Made by a program: the position numbers and the translations under genes. From the NCBI GenBank assembly GCA_018825965.1, contig JAHKAA010000052.1:1-51630 (forward strand): a stretch of 51,630 bases of DNA. Reading direction: 5' to 3'. The notes beneath the pieces were generated by a model that made no database searches, was not told the DNA's origin, and saw nothing but the letters and a program-made list of their open reading frames with translations. Origin of the DNA: Gammaproteobacteria bacterium (GTDB lineage Bacteria; Pseudomonadota; Gammaproteobacteria; Enterobacterales; Alteromonadaceae). Of the stretch, positions 23,822-31,860 are shown piece by piece (the first letter of the stretch is position 1; each line of letters begins with the position of its first letter).

Positions 23822-26119
23822 ATGTCAATGTTGATCCTGCTGCTGGTGGTGTTGATTGTTGTGCTCGGTGTAGCTGACATTCGACGTAACCTTATTACCA
23901 AACCTGTGTTTGGTATTTTTAAGAAAATTTTACCGCCTTTGTCTGACACTGAACGTGAAGCGATGGAAGCGGGCGATGTGTGGTGGGATGGTGACTTATT
24001 CCAGGGTAAACCAGACTGGAAAAAGCTGCATGCTATTCCAAAAGCACAGTTATCTGCAGAAGAGCAGTCCTTTATGGACAACGAAGTAGACACCTTGCTG
24101 AAGATGCTGGATGACTACAAAATTGTGCAGGAACAACGTGATTTACCGCCTGAAGTCTGGCAATTCATCAAGGACAACGGCTTTTTTGCGATGATTATTC
24201 CAAAAAGCTACGGTGGCCGTGAGTTCTCAGCTATTGCCAACTCAACTATTGTGTCCCGCATTGCTACCCGCAGCTTAACTGCTGCTGTAACAGTGATGGT
24301 GCCTAACTCTTTAGGCCCGGGCGAGCTTTTAATGCACTACGGTACTCAAGAGCAAAAAGACCGCTGGTTACCAGGCTTAGCTGCAGGTAAAGAAGTGCCT
24401 TGTTTTGCCTTAACAGGCCCGGAAGCAGGTTCTGATGCCGGTGGTATTCCGGATACTGGTGTGGTGTGTAAAGGCCAGTTTGAAGGTCAGGAAGTATTAG
24501 GTATCCGCCTGAACTGGGATAAGCGTTATATCACGCTGGCACCAGTGGCCACTGTATTAGGTCTGGCCTTTAAGCTGTATGACCCTGAAAACCTGTTGGG
24601 CGCAAAAACTGAATTGGGTATCACTTGTGCACTGATCCCAACCAGCCATGAAGGTGTTGAAATTGGTGATCGTCATTTCCCAATGAATATGGCCTTTATG
24701 AATGGTACCACTTACGGTAAAGACGTATTTATTCCGCTGGACTGGATTATTGGCGGTCCGGATTACGCAGGCCGCGGCTGGCGTATGCTGGTGGAATGTT
24801 TATCAGCAGGCCGTGGCATTTCCCTGCCTGCTCTGGCGACAGCCACAGGTCATTTAGCCACCCGTATGACAGGTGCTTACTCTTATGTGCGTCAGCAGTT
24901 TGGTATGGCTATTGGCAAGTTTGAAGGGGTGCAGGAAAGCTTGGGCCGTATTGGTGCTTATACCTACAGCTTAGAAGCCATGCGGGTGATGACTGCCGGT
25001 GCTATCGACTTAAACCTGAGCCCTTCAGTAGTGACTGCTATTGCCAAGTACCATATGACAGAAATGTCCCGTACTTTGCTAAACGACGCTTTTGATATTC
25101 ACTCAGGCCGTGCTATTCAGGTGGGGCCAAAAAACTATCTGGCGCACGGTTATATGGGTATTCCTATTTCTATTACGGTAGAAGGTGCCAATATCTTAAC
25201 CCGTAACCTGATGATTTTTGGTCAGGGCGCAACCCGTTGTCATCCTTATGTATTGCAGGAATTAGAAGCTGCAGCGAATCCAAATGCCGAAGAAGGGTTA
25301 CAGCAATTCGATAGCCTGCTGATGAAGCATATAGGTTTTGCGCTGGGCAATACTTTTGGTGCGCTGTGGCAGGGATTAACGCTGGGTTGCTTTAACTCCA
25401 GCCCGGTGTCTGGCGAAACTGCTAAATATTACAAACAGTTAAGCCGCATGAGCCGTGCTTTGGCTTTAAGTGCAGATTTTTCCATGCTGATGTTAGGTGG
25501 TGATTTAAAACGTAAAGAAATGCTGTCGGCTCGTTTAGGCGACGTGTTAAGCCACTTGTATATCGCCTCTGCTGTACTGAAGTTTTATGAAGACAATGGC
25601 CGTCAGGTGGCAGACTTACCTTTTGTACGTTACTCCATTGAACGTAACCTGTTTGAAATTGGCAAAGCTTTTTCAGGTTTCTTCCAGAACTTCCCAAGTG
25701 CTGTGGTAGCGCGCCTGTTAAAAACCTTGGTGTTCCCATTTGGTATTGGTTACAAAATGCCAGCCGATGCAGTCACTCAGGACATTTCTGACGCGCTGTT
25801 AAAACCTGGTGTGATCCGTGACCGTTTAACTCACTTATGCTTTATTGGTGAAGGCGATGAAGACCCAACAGGTTTAATGGAATCGGCATTTATTGCAGTG
25901 CATGAAGCTCAGCCAATTATGAAGAAGATTTACGCCGCACAAAAACAAGGCACAGTGCCACGTAAAATTCCAATGGAGCAGCTGATTGCAAAAGCCCTGG
26001 ACATCAATGTGATTACTGCAGATGAAGCCAAGCAACTGACTCGTATGAACGAACTGCGCTTTGCTTCTATCAGTGTTGATAGTTTCAAGCCGGGTGTGTT
26101 GTCTAAACACTCGTTGTAA
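23822..26119 (+). CDS. fadE: Acyl-CoA dehydrogenase FadE
   Basis: FadE catalyses the first oxidation step of fatty acid beta-oxidation, using FAD. At 765 residues it belongs to the large bacterial form (E. coli FadE is 814). A hydrophobic N-terminus (SMLILLLVVLIVVLGV) suggests membrane attachment. The acyl-CoA dehydrogenase signature is visible as CFALTGPEAGSDAGGIPDTGVV near residue 195, followed by MNMAFMNGTTYGKDVFIPLDWIIGG; the helical C-terminal half carries the flavin-site arginine region (GHLATRMTGAYSYVRQQFGMAIGKFEGVQE). It follows psrA by 22 bp with AAAGGA as the ribosome site. The intrinsic terminator at 26133 ends the unit. Confidence 0.95.
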   Translation: MSMLILLLVVLIVVLGVADIRRNLITKPVFGIFKKILPPLSDTEREAMEAGDVWWDGDLFQGKPDWKKLHAIPKAQLSAEEQSFMDNEVDTLLKMLDDYKIVQEQRDLPPEVWQFIKDNGFFAMIIPKSYGGREFSAIANSTIVSRIATRSLTAAVTVMVPNSLGPGELLMHYGTQEQKDRWLPGLAAGKEVPCFALTGPEAGSDAGGIPDTGVVCKGQFEGQEVLGIRLNWDKRYITLAPVATVLGLAFKLYDPENLLGAKTELGITCALIPTSHEGVEIGDRHFPMNMAFMNGTTYGKDVFIPLDWIIGGPDYAGRGWRMLVECLSAGRGISLPALATATGHLATRMTGAYSYVRQQFGMAIGKFEGVQESLGRIGAYTYSLEAMRVMTAGAIDLNLSPSVVTAIAKYHMTEMSRTLLNDAFDIHSGRAIQVGPKNYLAHGYMGIPISITVEGANILTRNLMIFGQGATRCHPYVLQELEAAANPNAEEGLQQFDSLLMKHIGFALGNTFGALWQGLTLGCFNSSPVSGETAKYYKQLSRMSRALALSADFSMLMLGGDLKRKEMLSARLGDVLSHLYIASAVLKFYEDNGRQVADLPFVRYSIERNLFEIGKAFSGFFQNFPSAVVARLLKTLVFPFGIGYKMPADAVTQDISDALLKPGVIRDRLTHLCFIGEGDEDPTGLMESAFIAVHEAQPIMKKIYAAQKQGTVPRKIPMEQLIAKALDINVITADEAKQLTRMNELRFASISVDSFKPGVLSKHSL

Positions 26120-26132
26120 GCTGTTGTTTTAG

Positions 26133-26164
26133 AAAAAGCCAGTCACTCCCGACTGGCTTTTTTG
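26133..26164 (+). terminator. Intrinsic terminator of psrA-fadE
   Basis: AAAAAGCCAGTC pairs with GACTGGCTTTTT around a 6-base loop and runs into more Ts. The A-run on the other side makes it usable also by the convergent D-amino-acid deaminase gene. Confidence 0.92.
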
Positions 26165-26166
26165 TA

Positions 26167-27390
26167 TTAAAAAAACGTATCCAGCTCTTGCAGCAAGTTA
26201 TAGTTCTCATCGACCAGCCACAAAGTTCGCCACTTATCAAAAGTTAAGCAGGGGTGTGAGGTGCTCAGCAGCAGGATGTCGCCAATCTGTGGCTGAACCG
26301 CTTCGTCATAGCGCCAGAACGCATGTTGGTCCATCACTTTGATGGTTTCGCAGTTCTGCAATGCGGTTGTCAGTAACTCGCCATGCCGATACAAAGCAAC
26401 GGCCGCTGGTAAACCCGCATCAAAAGCTGCGTCTCTTTTACCAAAACCCAGGACGGCCAGGCCAGGCTCTGGCAGAGACTGTACATAAACCGCCAGTTCC
26501 AGCGCATTTTGTAAATCCCCTCCAACTGAACAAGCAAGAGTGCTGCGTGCCAATACCTGCTTTTGCGCTTGCTGATATATGCCCTCGTCATGGCTAATGT
26601 AACAACCTGGTCTTAGCACTAATTTGACCTGATCTGGCAAGAGTGCTGCGCTTAACTCTTCCGCGACGACGTCATACCAGACCGAACCTGCACCGCTTAT
26701 CAGTTGAATTGGATACTGCAGCAGTTTCTGTTTAAGTAGACTTTGCATCAGACTTACAGCTTGCTTTACCAGTTGCCGGACCGCCTGTTCAGGTTCAGGT
26801 CCTTTAATGACCCCTTCATAAAACTCAATCCCAGCCAGTTGCACTGCAGGTAAGGTGTTGATCTGATGCGCCAAAGCCATGACGTCTTTTTCGGTTCTGC
26901 AGCCACAACGACCACCTGGCACTCCAAGCTCAATCAATACAGCGATGTTGAGCTGCAAAGGCTGGAAAAAATCCGACAGCGCCTGTACCTGAGCCGGATG
27001 GTCGACACACACAAAGACCTCAGTGCTTTGCTGCAGCAGCTTTGCGACTAAAGCCATATTGGCTTTACCCACCAATTGATTGGCAAGAATAATATGGCGG
27101 GCTCCTGCATCGGCCGCAATCTGCGCCTGCCAGGCTGTCGCCACTGTTAAGCCCCATGCACCAGCAGCAAGTTGTCGCTGAAACAACCAGGGTGTCATGC
27201 TGGTTTTACCATGAGGCGCCAGCAGCACCTGGCTTTGAGTAGCAAAGCTTTGCATCCAGTTCAGGTTGTGTTGGATGGCTTGCTGTTTCAGTACTGCAGC
27301 GGGTAGGCATATGTCCTGTTGCAATAGATTTAACCCGCTTGATTGAGGCAATGGACTGGCTGATTTATGTCTGGCAATTTGGTACTTCAT
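26167..27390 (-). CDS. PLP-dependent D-amino-acid deaminase / aldolase-like protein (DSD1 family)
   Basis: The preferred ATG at 27390 gives 407 residues; a GTG at 27423 adds 11. The protein has the alanine-racemase-type N-terminal barrel, with LLAPHGKTSMTPWLFQRQL supplying the PLP lysine, and the DSD1-type C-terminal part (VLGFGKRDAAFDAGLPAA, ISHDEG and the end block DILLLSTSHPCLTFDKW). Cysteine and histidine in SHPCLTFD fit the metal-binding site of D-serine dehydratase and D-threonine aldolase. It is divergent from rpiR and is likely to act on a D-amino acid, releasing an enamine (2-aminoacrylate type) that the nearby RidA could hydrolyse. The precise substrate is not readable. Confidence 0.78.
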   Translation of the reverse strand: MKYQIARHKSASPLPQSSGLNLLQQDICLPAAVLKQQAIQHNLNWMQSFATQSQVLLAPHGKTSMTPWLFQRQLAAGAWGLTVATAWQAQIAADAGARHIILANQLVGKANMALVAKLLQQSTEVFVCVDHPAQVQALSDFFQPLQLNIAVLIELGVPGGRCGCRTEKDVMALAHQINTLPAVQLAGIEFYEGVIKGPEPEQAVRQLVKQAVSLMQSLLKQKLLQYPIQLISGAGSVWYDVVAEELSAALLPDQVKLVLRPGCYISHDEGIYQQAQKQVLARSTLACSVGGDLQNALELAVYVQSLPEPGLAVLGFGKRDAAFDAGLPAAVALYRHGELLTTALQNCETIKVMDQHAFWRYDEAVQPQIGDILLLSTSHPCLTFDKWRTLWLVDENYNLLQELDTFF

Positions 27391-27429
27391 AACATTTACC
27401 TGTGGGTTATGTGGTTTTTTCACTATAAC

Positions 27430-27451
27430 ATTACAGGTAAATTACTGTAAT
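27430..27451. promoter_or_regulatory. Inverted repeat near the deaminase start
   Basis: ATTACAG (27430-27436) and CTGTAAT (27445-27451) form a perfect 7-bp dyad with an 8-base spacer, 40-61 bases before the deaminase start. It may be an operator of its promoter, related to but not the same as the GTTAC-N3-GTAAC sites. Confidence 0.4.
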
Positions 27452-27485
27452 AGCGCCATATTGATATTTACTTTCATTTTAATTT

Positions 27486-27498
27486 GGTACAAAGTAAC
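27486..27498. promoter_or_regulatory. Candidate RpiR operator 1 (GGTAC-AAA-GTAAC)
   Basis: GGTACAAAGTAAC is identical to a sequence at 34331-34343 in front of the TonB receptor, and one base from a perfect GTTAC-N3-GTAAC palindrome. It overlaps a second dyad, ACAAAG-TAA-CTTTGT (27489-27503). Confidence 0.7.
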
Positions 27499-27531
27499 TT
27501 TGTTAATCGGTTTTGTGTTACTCGCAAGTTT

Positions 27532-27544
27532 GTTACATAGTAAC
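27532..27544. promoter_or_regulatory. Candidate RpiR operator 2 (GTTAC-ATA-GTAAC)
   Basis: A perfect 5-3-5 palindrome 50-62 bases before the rpiR start and 46 bases from operator 1, a distance close to four or five turns of the helix. It is placed to control both the divergent deaminase and rpiR. Confidence 0.7.
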
Positions 27545-27593
27545 TGTTTTTCCAGAGCAAAAGCCTCTGAATTCAAGTGGTCAGGATAAAAAT

Positions 27594-28457
27594 ATGAGTT
27601 ATGAAATTGATGTGTTATCACGGATCTCAGAACGTTTTGTTGAGATGAGTGAGTCGGAACAACGGGTGGCACAGCTGATCCTCGACAATGTAAAAGCTGC
27701 CACCGAAATGAGTATTGCAAAATTATCTGAGCAGGCTGGTGTCAGCCAGGCCACAGTCACCCGTTTTGCCCGCACTGTGGATTGTAAAGATGTGCGGCAA
27801 CTCAAAGTGAAGCTGGCGCAGTCTTTAGCTGTAGGGCAACGTTTTGTTGAAGAAACTCCTGATTTGGATGGTATTCAGGGCGTATACGAAGCTATTAAAA
27901 ATACCCTGGATTTAAGCCGTAAATTGCTGGTAGAAGCCGACATTAAACTGGCGGTCAGTTATTTACAAAACGCCCGGATGATTTTTTGTATCGGCATGGG
28001 GGGGGGCTCGTCTATTGGTTCACAAGAGCTGCAATACCGTTTATTCCGTTTTGGTATGCCGGTCTGCAGTTATCAGGATGGTTTATTAACCCGCATGGTG
28101 GCCGCTGCGGTCGAGCCACAGGATGTGATGGTGGCTATTTCACTGACAGGCAACACAGGTGAAATTATTGATTCAGCCGCTATTGCCCGCCAGTACGGCG
28201 CCAAAGTCATAGCTATTACTAAGCCAGGATCTGCTTTGGCTAACAACGCCGACATAGTACTGGGCTTACAGGCTCCTGAAACAGATTTTATCTATAAACC
28301 TTCGGCCTCACGTTACGCCATGCTGGCCATTATTGATGTGCTGGCGACAGAAGTGGCCAAGCTGAACAAACGTAAATCGAGGGATAAATTACGCCGTGTC
28401 AAATTGTCACTCGACAGCAGCCGTGGCGGCGATGAGCGCCAGCCTCTGGGTGATTAA
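27594..28457 (+). CDS. MurR/RpiR-family transcriptional regulator
   Basis: The ATG at 27594 (287 residues) has AGGA seven bases upstream; the frame is open for 27 more codons without signals. Residues 1-77 are an RpiR helix-turn-helix (SISERFVEMSESEQRVAQLI and EMSIAKLSEQAGVSQATVTRFAR). Residues 110-250 are a SIS sugar-phosphate isomerase-like domain, IFCIGMGGGSSIGSQELQYR being its phosphate loop. Family members respond to sugar phosphates such as MurNAc-6-phosphate, GlcNAc-6-phosphate or KDPG. A run of nine Gs (28008-28016) encodes the GGG of the loop and is prone to slippage. Four similar palindromes near it and its neighbours suggest it rules the genes from 26.2 to 37.2 kb. Confidence 0.88.
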   Translation: MSYEIDVLSRISERFVEMSESEQRVAQLILDNVKAATEMSIAKLSEQAGVSQATVTRFARTVDCKDVRQLKVKLAQSLAVGQRFVEETPDLDGIQGVYEAIKNTLDLSRKLLVEADIKLAVSYLQNARMIFCIGMGGGSSIGSQELQYRLFRFGMPVCSYQDGLLTRMVAAAVEPQDVMVAISLTGNTGEIIDSAAIARQYGAKVIAITKPGSALANNADIVLGLQAPETDFIYKPSASRYAMLAIIDVLATEVAKLNKRKSRDKLRRVKLSLDSSRGGDERQPLGD

Positions 28458-28484
28458 CAGTGTGGCTAAAAAAGGGGATAAACC

Positions 28485-28877
28485 ATGAGTATTAAGCGAT
28501 ACGGTATAAACGAAAGCACAGGCACAGGAGGCCAGCGCTTACCTTTTGCCAAAGCGGTAGAAGCAGGTGGCTGGTTGTATGTGTCTGGCCAGACCCCTAT
28601 GCGTGATGGTGAAGTAGTTGAAGGTGGCATAGTGGAGCAATCAAAACTTGCTATCCAAAACTGCATCGACATTATGCACAGTGCAGGTTATGAGCTGGCT
28701 GATGTGGTGCATGTCAAAGTCTATCTGACCGATGCGCGTTATTTCAGCAGCTTTAATCAGGTGTTCCGTCAGGTGTTTGCTGACGCGCCACCAGCCAGGG
28801 TGTGTGCAGTAACCGACTTAGTGGTCGATTGCAAAGTGGAAGTGGATTTAACCTGCTATCGCAAAGACCGGAGCTAA
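28485..28877 (+). CDS. RidA family enamine/imine deaminase
   Basis: The 130-residue protein has the Rid fold: PFAKAVEAGGWLYVSGQTP, then DVVHVKVYLTD, then PPARVCAVTDLVVDCKVEVDL, where the arginine of PARVCAV is the catalytic residue. Rid proteins hydrolyse reactive enamines such as 2-aminoacrylate, released by PLP enzymes acting on serine-type amino acids. The gene is 28 bp after rpiR and just 1 bp before a sodium:solute symporter, and the divergent gene is a PLP-dependent D-amino-acid enzyme, so it likely clears the product of that reaction. The sequence resembles the Rid subgroups used in catabolic operons rather than the housekeeping RidA (it lacks IGPYSQA near the start). Confidence 0.85.
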   Translation: MSIKRYGINESTGTGGQRLPFAKAVEAGGWLYVSGQTPMRDGEVVEGGIVEQSKLAIQNCIDIMHSAGYELADVVHVKVYLTDARYFSSFNQVFRQVFADAPPARVCAVTDLVVDCKVEVDLTCYRKDRS

Positions 28878-28878
28878 G

Positions 28879-30381
28879 ATGGACAGCAGATATTTTTTAG
28901 CGGGATTTGCGTTATATCTGCTGATCATGATTGGCATCAGTTATCTGGTCTCCCGTCGCCAACAGAGCAGTGAAGATTTTTTACTGGCAGGGCGCAAAGT
29001 ATCAGGTGGCCTGACCTTTGGCACCACAGTCGCCACCATGATTGGCACAGGCACCAGTATGGGCGCTGTGGGTTTTGCTTATACCCATGGCTGGAGTGGC
29101 ATGCTGTATGGCATAGGTGGTGCTGTTGGTATTTTATTAACAGCCTGGTGGTTTGCGCCGCTGCGGCAAATGCGTTTTATGACCATGAGCGAAGAGCTGA
29201 GTTATTACGTTGGCGCTAATACCTGGGTGAAAAATGGCAGCGCAGTACTGATTTTCCTCGCTTCTTTAGGTTGGTTGGGCGCTCATATTATTGGTGGTGC
29301 TTTGTATTTATCCTGGGCCACCGGCATTGAGATGTTTTATGCCAAATTATTAATTGCATTAGCTTTTACTTTTTACGTCATGATAGGTGGCTATAAAGCC
29401 GTGGTCTGGACTGACAGCCTGATGGCGATAGTGCTGTTCAGCGGTTTTTTACTGATGAGTTATTTTGCCCTGGAAGCCTTTGGTGGCCTGAACCAGGTTT
29501 GGCAAAGTGTGATTACGGCCCAGCAAAAAGATCAGATGAAACAAATGGAATTACTACCTGCCATTTCGTTAGCTGCCGTAGTGGCCGTTGGTGTGCTGGC
29601 CACACCTTCATTCCGGCAACGTATTTATTCAGGACGAAGTGTGCAAAGTGTGCGGCGCTCATTTGTGTTTGCCGGAGTTTTGTATCTGCTGTTTGCTGCT
29701 TTGCCAGCTTTGATTGGTATTTCAGCCCGAATTCTGGCACCTGATTTAACCAATCATCAGTTTGCCTTTACCACTGTCGCTGTGATGACCTTGCCTGCAG
29801 TCTTTGCCATGCTGGTGCTGCTGGCGGGCTTATCTGCCACTTTATCCTCTGCCAGCTCTGACTCTATTGCCGCAGTCTCGGTATTGATCCGTGATTTATA
29901 TCAGACGGTCACAGGGCGTATGCCAAAAGCTGAGTCCGCGATTTTATATTCCCGTATCGCTGTGATGATGGTGTCTGTATTGGCCTTGCTGCTGGCGCTG
30001 ATGTCGAATGATTTAATACGTTATATCACAGGCATGATTGCGACTTTAATGTCAGGCATCTTTGTTATTGCGGTGCTGGGACGTTTTTGGTTGCGATTGA
30101 GCTGGCAAGGTGCCTTAGCCGCTTTGTCTGGCGCTGTTGTTACTTCAATTGTGATGTTAAATCACCCTTACTGGCTGGCGTTTTGGGGCAATCCTTGTTT
30201 ACCCGCATTGGCTGTGTCTTTAAGCCTGGCTTGTATTGTCAGTCTGCTCAGCAAGCCATCAGCAGTGAGCAGGCAACAAGGCCTGGACAGGATCACCAGA
30301 CAGCGGGAAGGACTGCCTGAGCTTTCAGGCTCTGCACCAATGGAACAAAGCAGCTCATCTTCATTTTCCCGGTACTCTTAA
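28879..30381 (+). CDS. Sodium:solute symporter (SSS family)
   Basis: A 500-residue membrane protein of the SSS family, with about 13 transmembrane helices. LLAGRKVSGGLTFGTTVATMIGTGTSMG near the start is the conserved unwound-helix region, and MIGGYKAVVWTDSLMAIVLF in the middle is the family signature around the fifth helix. It starts one base after the ridA stop codon and is 24 bp before the M81 peptidase gene, so all four genes from rpiR appear to form one operon. By context it would bring in an amino acid or small peptide derivative, with the sodium gradient as energy source. Substrate unknown. Confidence 0.85.
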   Translation: MDSRYFLAGFALYLLIMIGISYLVSRRQQSSEDFLLAGRKVSGGLTFGTTVATMIGTGTSMGAVGFAYTHGWSGMLYGIGGAVGILLTAWWFAPLRQMRFMTMSEELSYYVGANTWVKNGSAVLIFLASLGWLGAHIIGGALYLSWATGIEMFYAKLLIALAFTFYVMIGGYKAVVWTDSLMAIVLFSGFLLMSYFALEAFGGLNQVWQSVITAQQKDQMKQMELLPAISLAAVVAVGVLATPSFRQRIYSGRSVQSVRRSFVFAGVLYLLFAALPALIGISARILAPDLTNHQFAFTTVAVMTLPAVFAMLVLLAGLSATLSSASSDSIAAVSVLIRDLYQTVTGRMPKAESAILYSRIAVMMVSVLALLLALMSNDLIRYITGMIATLMSGIFVIAVLGRFWLRLSWQGALAALSGAVVTSIVMLNHPYWLAFWGNPCLPALAVSLSLACIVSLLSKPSAVSRQQGLDRITRQREGLPELSGSAPMEQSSSSSFSRYS

Positions 30382-30405
30382 GTCACCTTAAGTAACAGAG
30401 GTTTT

Positions 30406-31860
30406 ATGCGTATTTTTACGGCGTCGCTGGCGACAGAAACCAATACTTTTTCTCCTATGTATACCGACTTAGTGAGTTTTTACCAAAGTTTTTATGCGCC
30501 GCCCGGCCAGCATCCTGCAACACCCACCTTATGCAGCGCACCTTTGGTTGCGTGTCGCGAATATGCACAGCAGCATTCGGCTGTGGAGGTGATTGAAGGA
30601 AGCTGCGCCTGGGCTGAACCAGGCGGTTTGTTAAACCGCTTGTCATACGAGCATTTACGCGATGAGATTTTGTCCCAGCTTGAAGCCGCTATGCCAGTGC
30701 AATTGGTTGTATTGGGCCTGCATGGTGCTATGGTGGCTCAGGGTTATGATGATTGTGAAGGCGACTTGTTAAGCAGAGTGCGCTCAATAGTGGGGCCTGA
30801 CGCCATTGTTGGTGCAACGCTGGATCCCCATAGTCATCTGACTGACTTGCGTTTAGTCTCGGCCGACTTGCTGATTGCCTTTAAAGAATTTCCTCATCTG
30901 GATTTTATGGCCAGAGCCCGGGAGCTGGTTGACTTAGCTGTAGCCGCAGCCCGGGGCGATATTAAACCAGTGATGAGCTGTTTTGATTGCCGCATGATTG
31001 ATGTGCTGCCCACCAGTCATGAACCCATGAAGTCTTTTATTGAAAAAATTTGCCAGCTGGAACAAGACAAGCAGGCCTTGTCTATTTCGGTGATCCACGG
31101 TTTTATGGCCGGTGATGTGCCGGATATGGGCTCTAAACTGCTGGTAATCACAAATAACAACGCACAACAGGGCGCTGCTTTGGCCCGGGAATTAGGATTA
31201 GAACTGTTTTCCTATCGTGGTCAAACCTTACCGCAATTTTATGATATAGCTACAGCTTTGGATCAAGCCGGACAACTGCAGGGGACTTTGGTGCTGGCCG
31301 ATGTGTGGGATAACCCTGGTGGTGGTGTGGCGGGGGACGGCACTTTAATTTTGCATCAGGTGATCAGACGTCAGATGCAGCAAGTGGCTGTGGGGACCAT
31401 CTGGGATCCGATGGCAGTCAAACTTTGTTTTGCTGCTGGTGAAGGGGCTGACATCGACCTGCGTTTTGGCGGTAAAAGTTGTGCCACAGCAGGAGACCCG
31501 ATAGATAAAAGGGTCAAAGTGCTGCGATTAAAAGCCGATGCACAACAAGACTTTGCTGACAGTCTGGTGCCTATGGGCGATTGCGCCTTGATAAGTTTTG
31601 ATGGCATTGAGGTGATCCTCAACAGCAACAGATGCCAGTCTTTTGATCCCAGTTTATTCCGGGCTTTAGGCATTGAACCCAGCCACTACAAAGTGTTGCT
31701 GATCAAATCAACCAACCATTTTTATCAGGGGTTTGCCCCTTTGGCGTCGCATATTATTTATGTGGATGCCGGAGCACCTTACCCCAGCAATCCAAAACTT
31801 AATGCCTATAAAAAACTAAGCCGTGCTATATGGCCTATTGTTGCTTCACCTTTTGATTAG
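30406..31860 (+). CDS. M81 family metallopeptidase (MlrC-like)
   Basis: A 484-residue protein with the MlrC pattern: the opening TASLATETNTFSPMYTD, GLHGAMVAQGYDDCEGDLL, and the zinc-binding LDPHSHLTD near residue 145. The best-known member, MlrC, cleaves a linear tetrapeptide in microcystin breakdown, a peptide with D-residues and an isopeptide-type link. The C-terminal half (VLADVWDNPGGGVAGDGT) contains the second conserved block. It lacks a signal peptide, so it acts in the cytoplasm, on something that the upstream symporter imports. Its stop codon overlaps the stop of the convergent hexosaminidase by four bases. In context a non-standard peptide bond or D-amino-acid conjugate is a plausible substrate. 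Confidence 0.82.
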   Translation: MRIFTASLATETNTFSPMYTDLVSFYQSFYAPPGQHPATPTLCSAPLVACREYAQQHSAVEVIEGSCAWAEPGGLLNRLSYEHLRDEILSQLEAAMPVQLVVLGLHGAMVAQGYDDCEGDLLSRVRSIVGPDAIVGATLDPHSHLTDLRLVSADLLIAFKEFPHLDFMARARELVDLAVAAARGDIKPVMSCFDCRMIDVLPTSHEPMKSFIEKICQLEQDKQALSISVIHGFMAGDVPDMGSKLLVITNNNAQQGAALARELGLELFSYRGQTLPQFYDIATALDQAGQLQGTLVLADVWDNPGGGVAGDGTLILHQVIRRQMQQVAVGTIWDPMAVKLCFAAGEGADIDLRFGGKSCATAGDPIDKRVKVLRLKADAQQDFADSLVPMGDCALISFDGIEVILNSNRCQSFDPSLFRALGIEPSHYKVLLIKSTNHFYQGFAPLASHIIYVDAGAPYPSNPKLNAYKKLSRAIWPIVASPFD

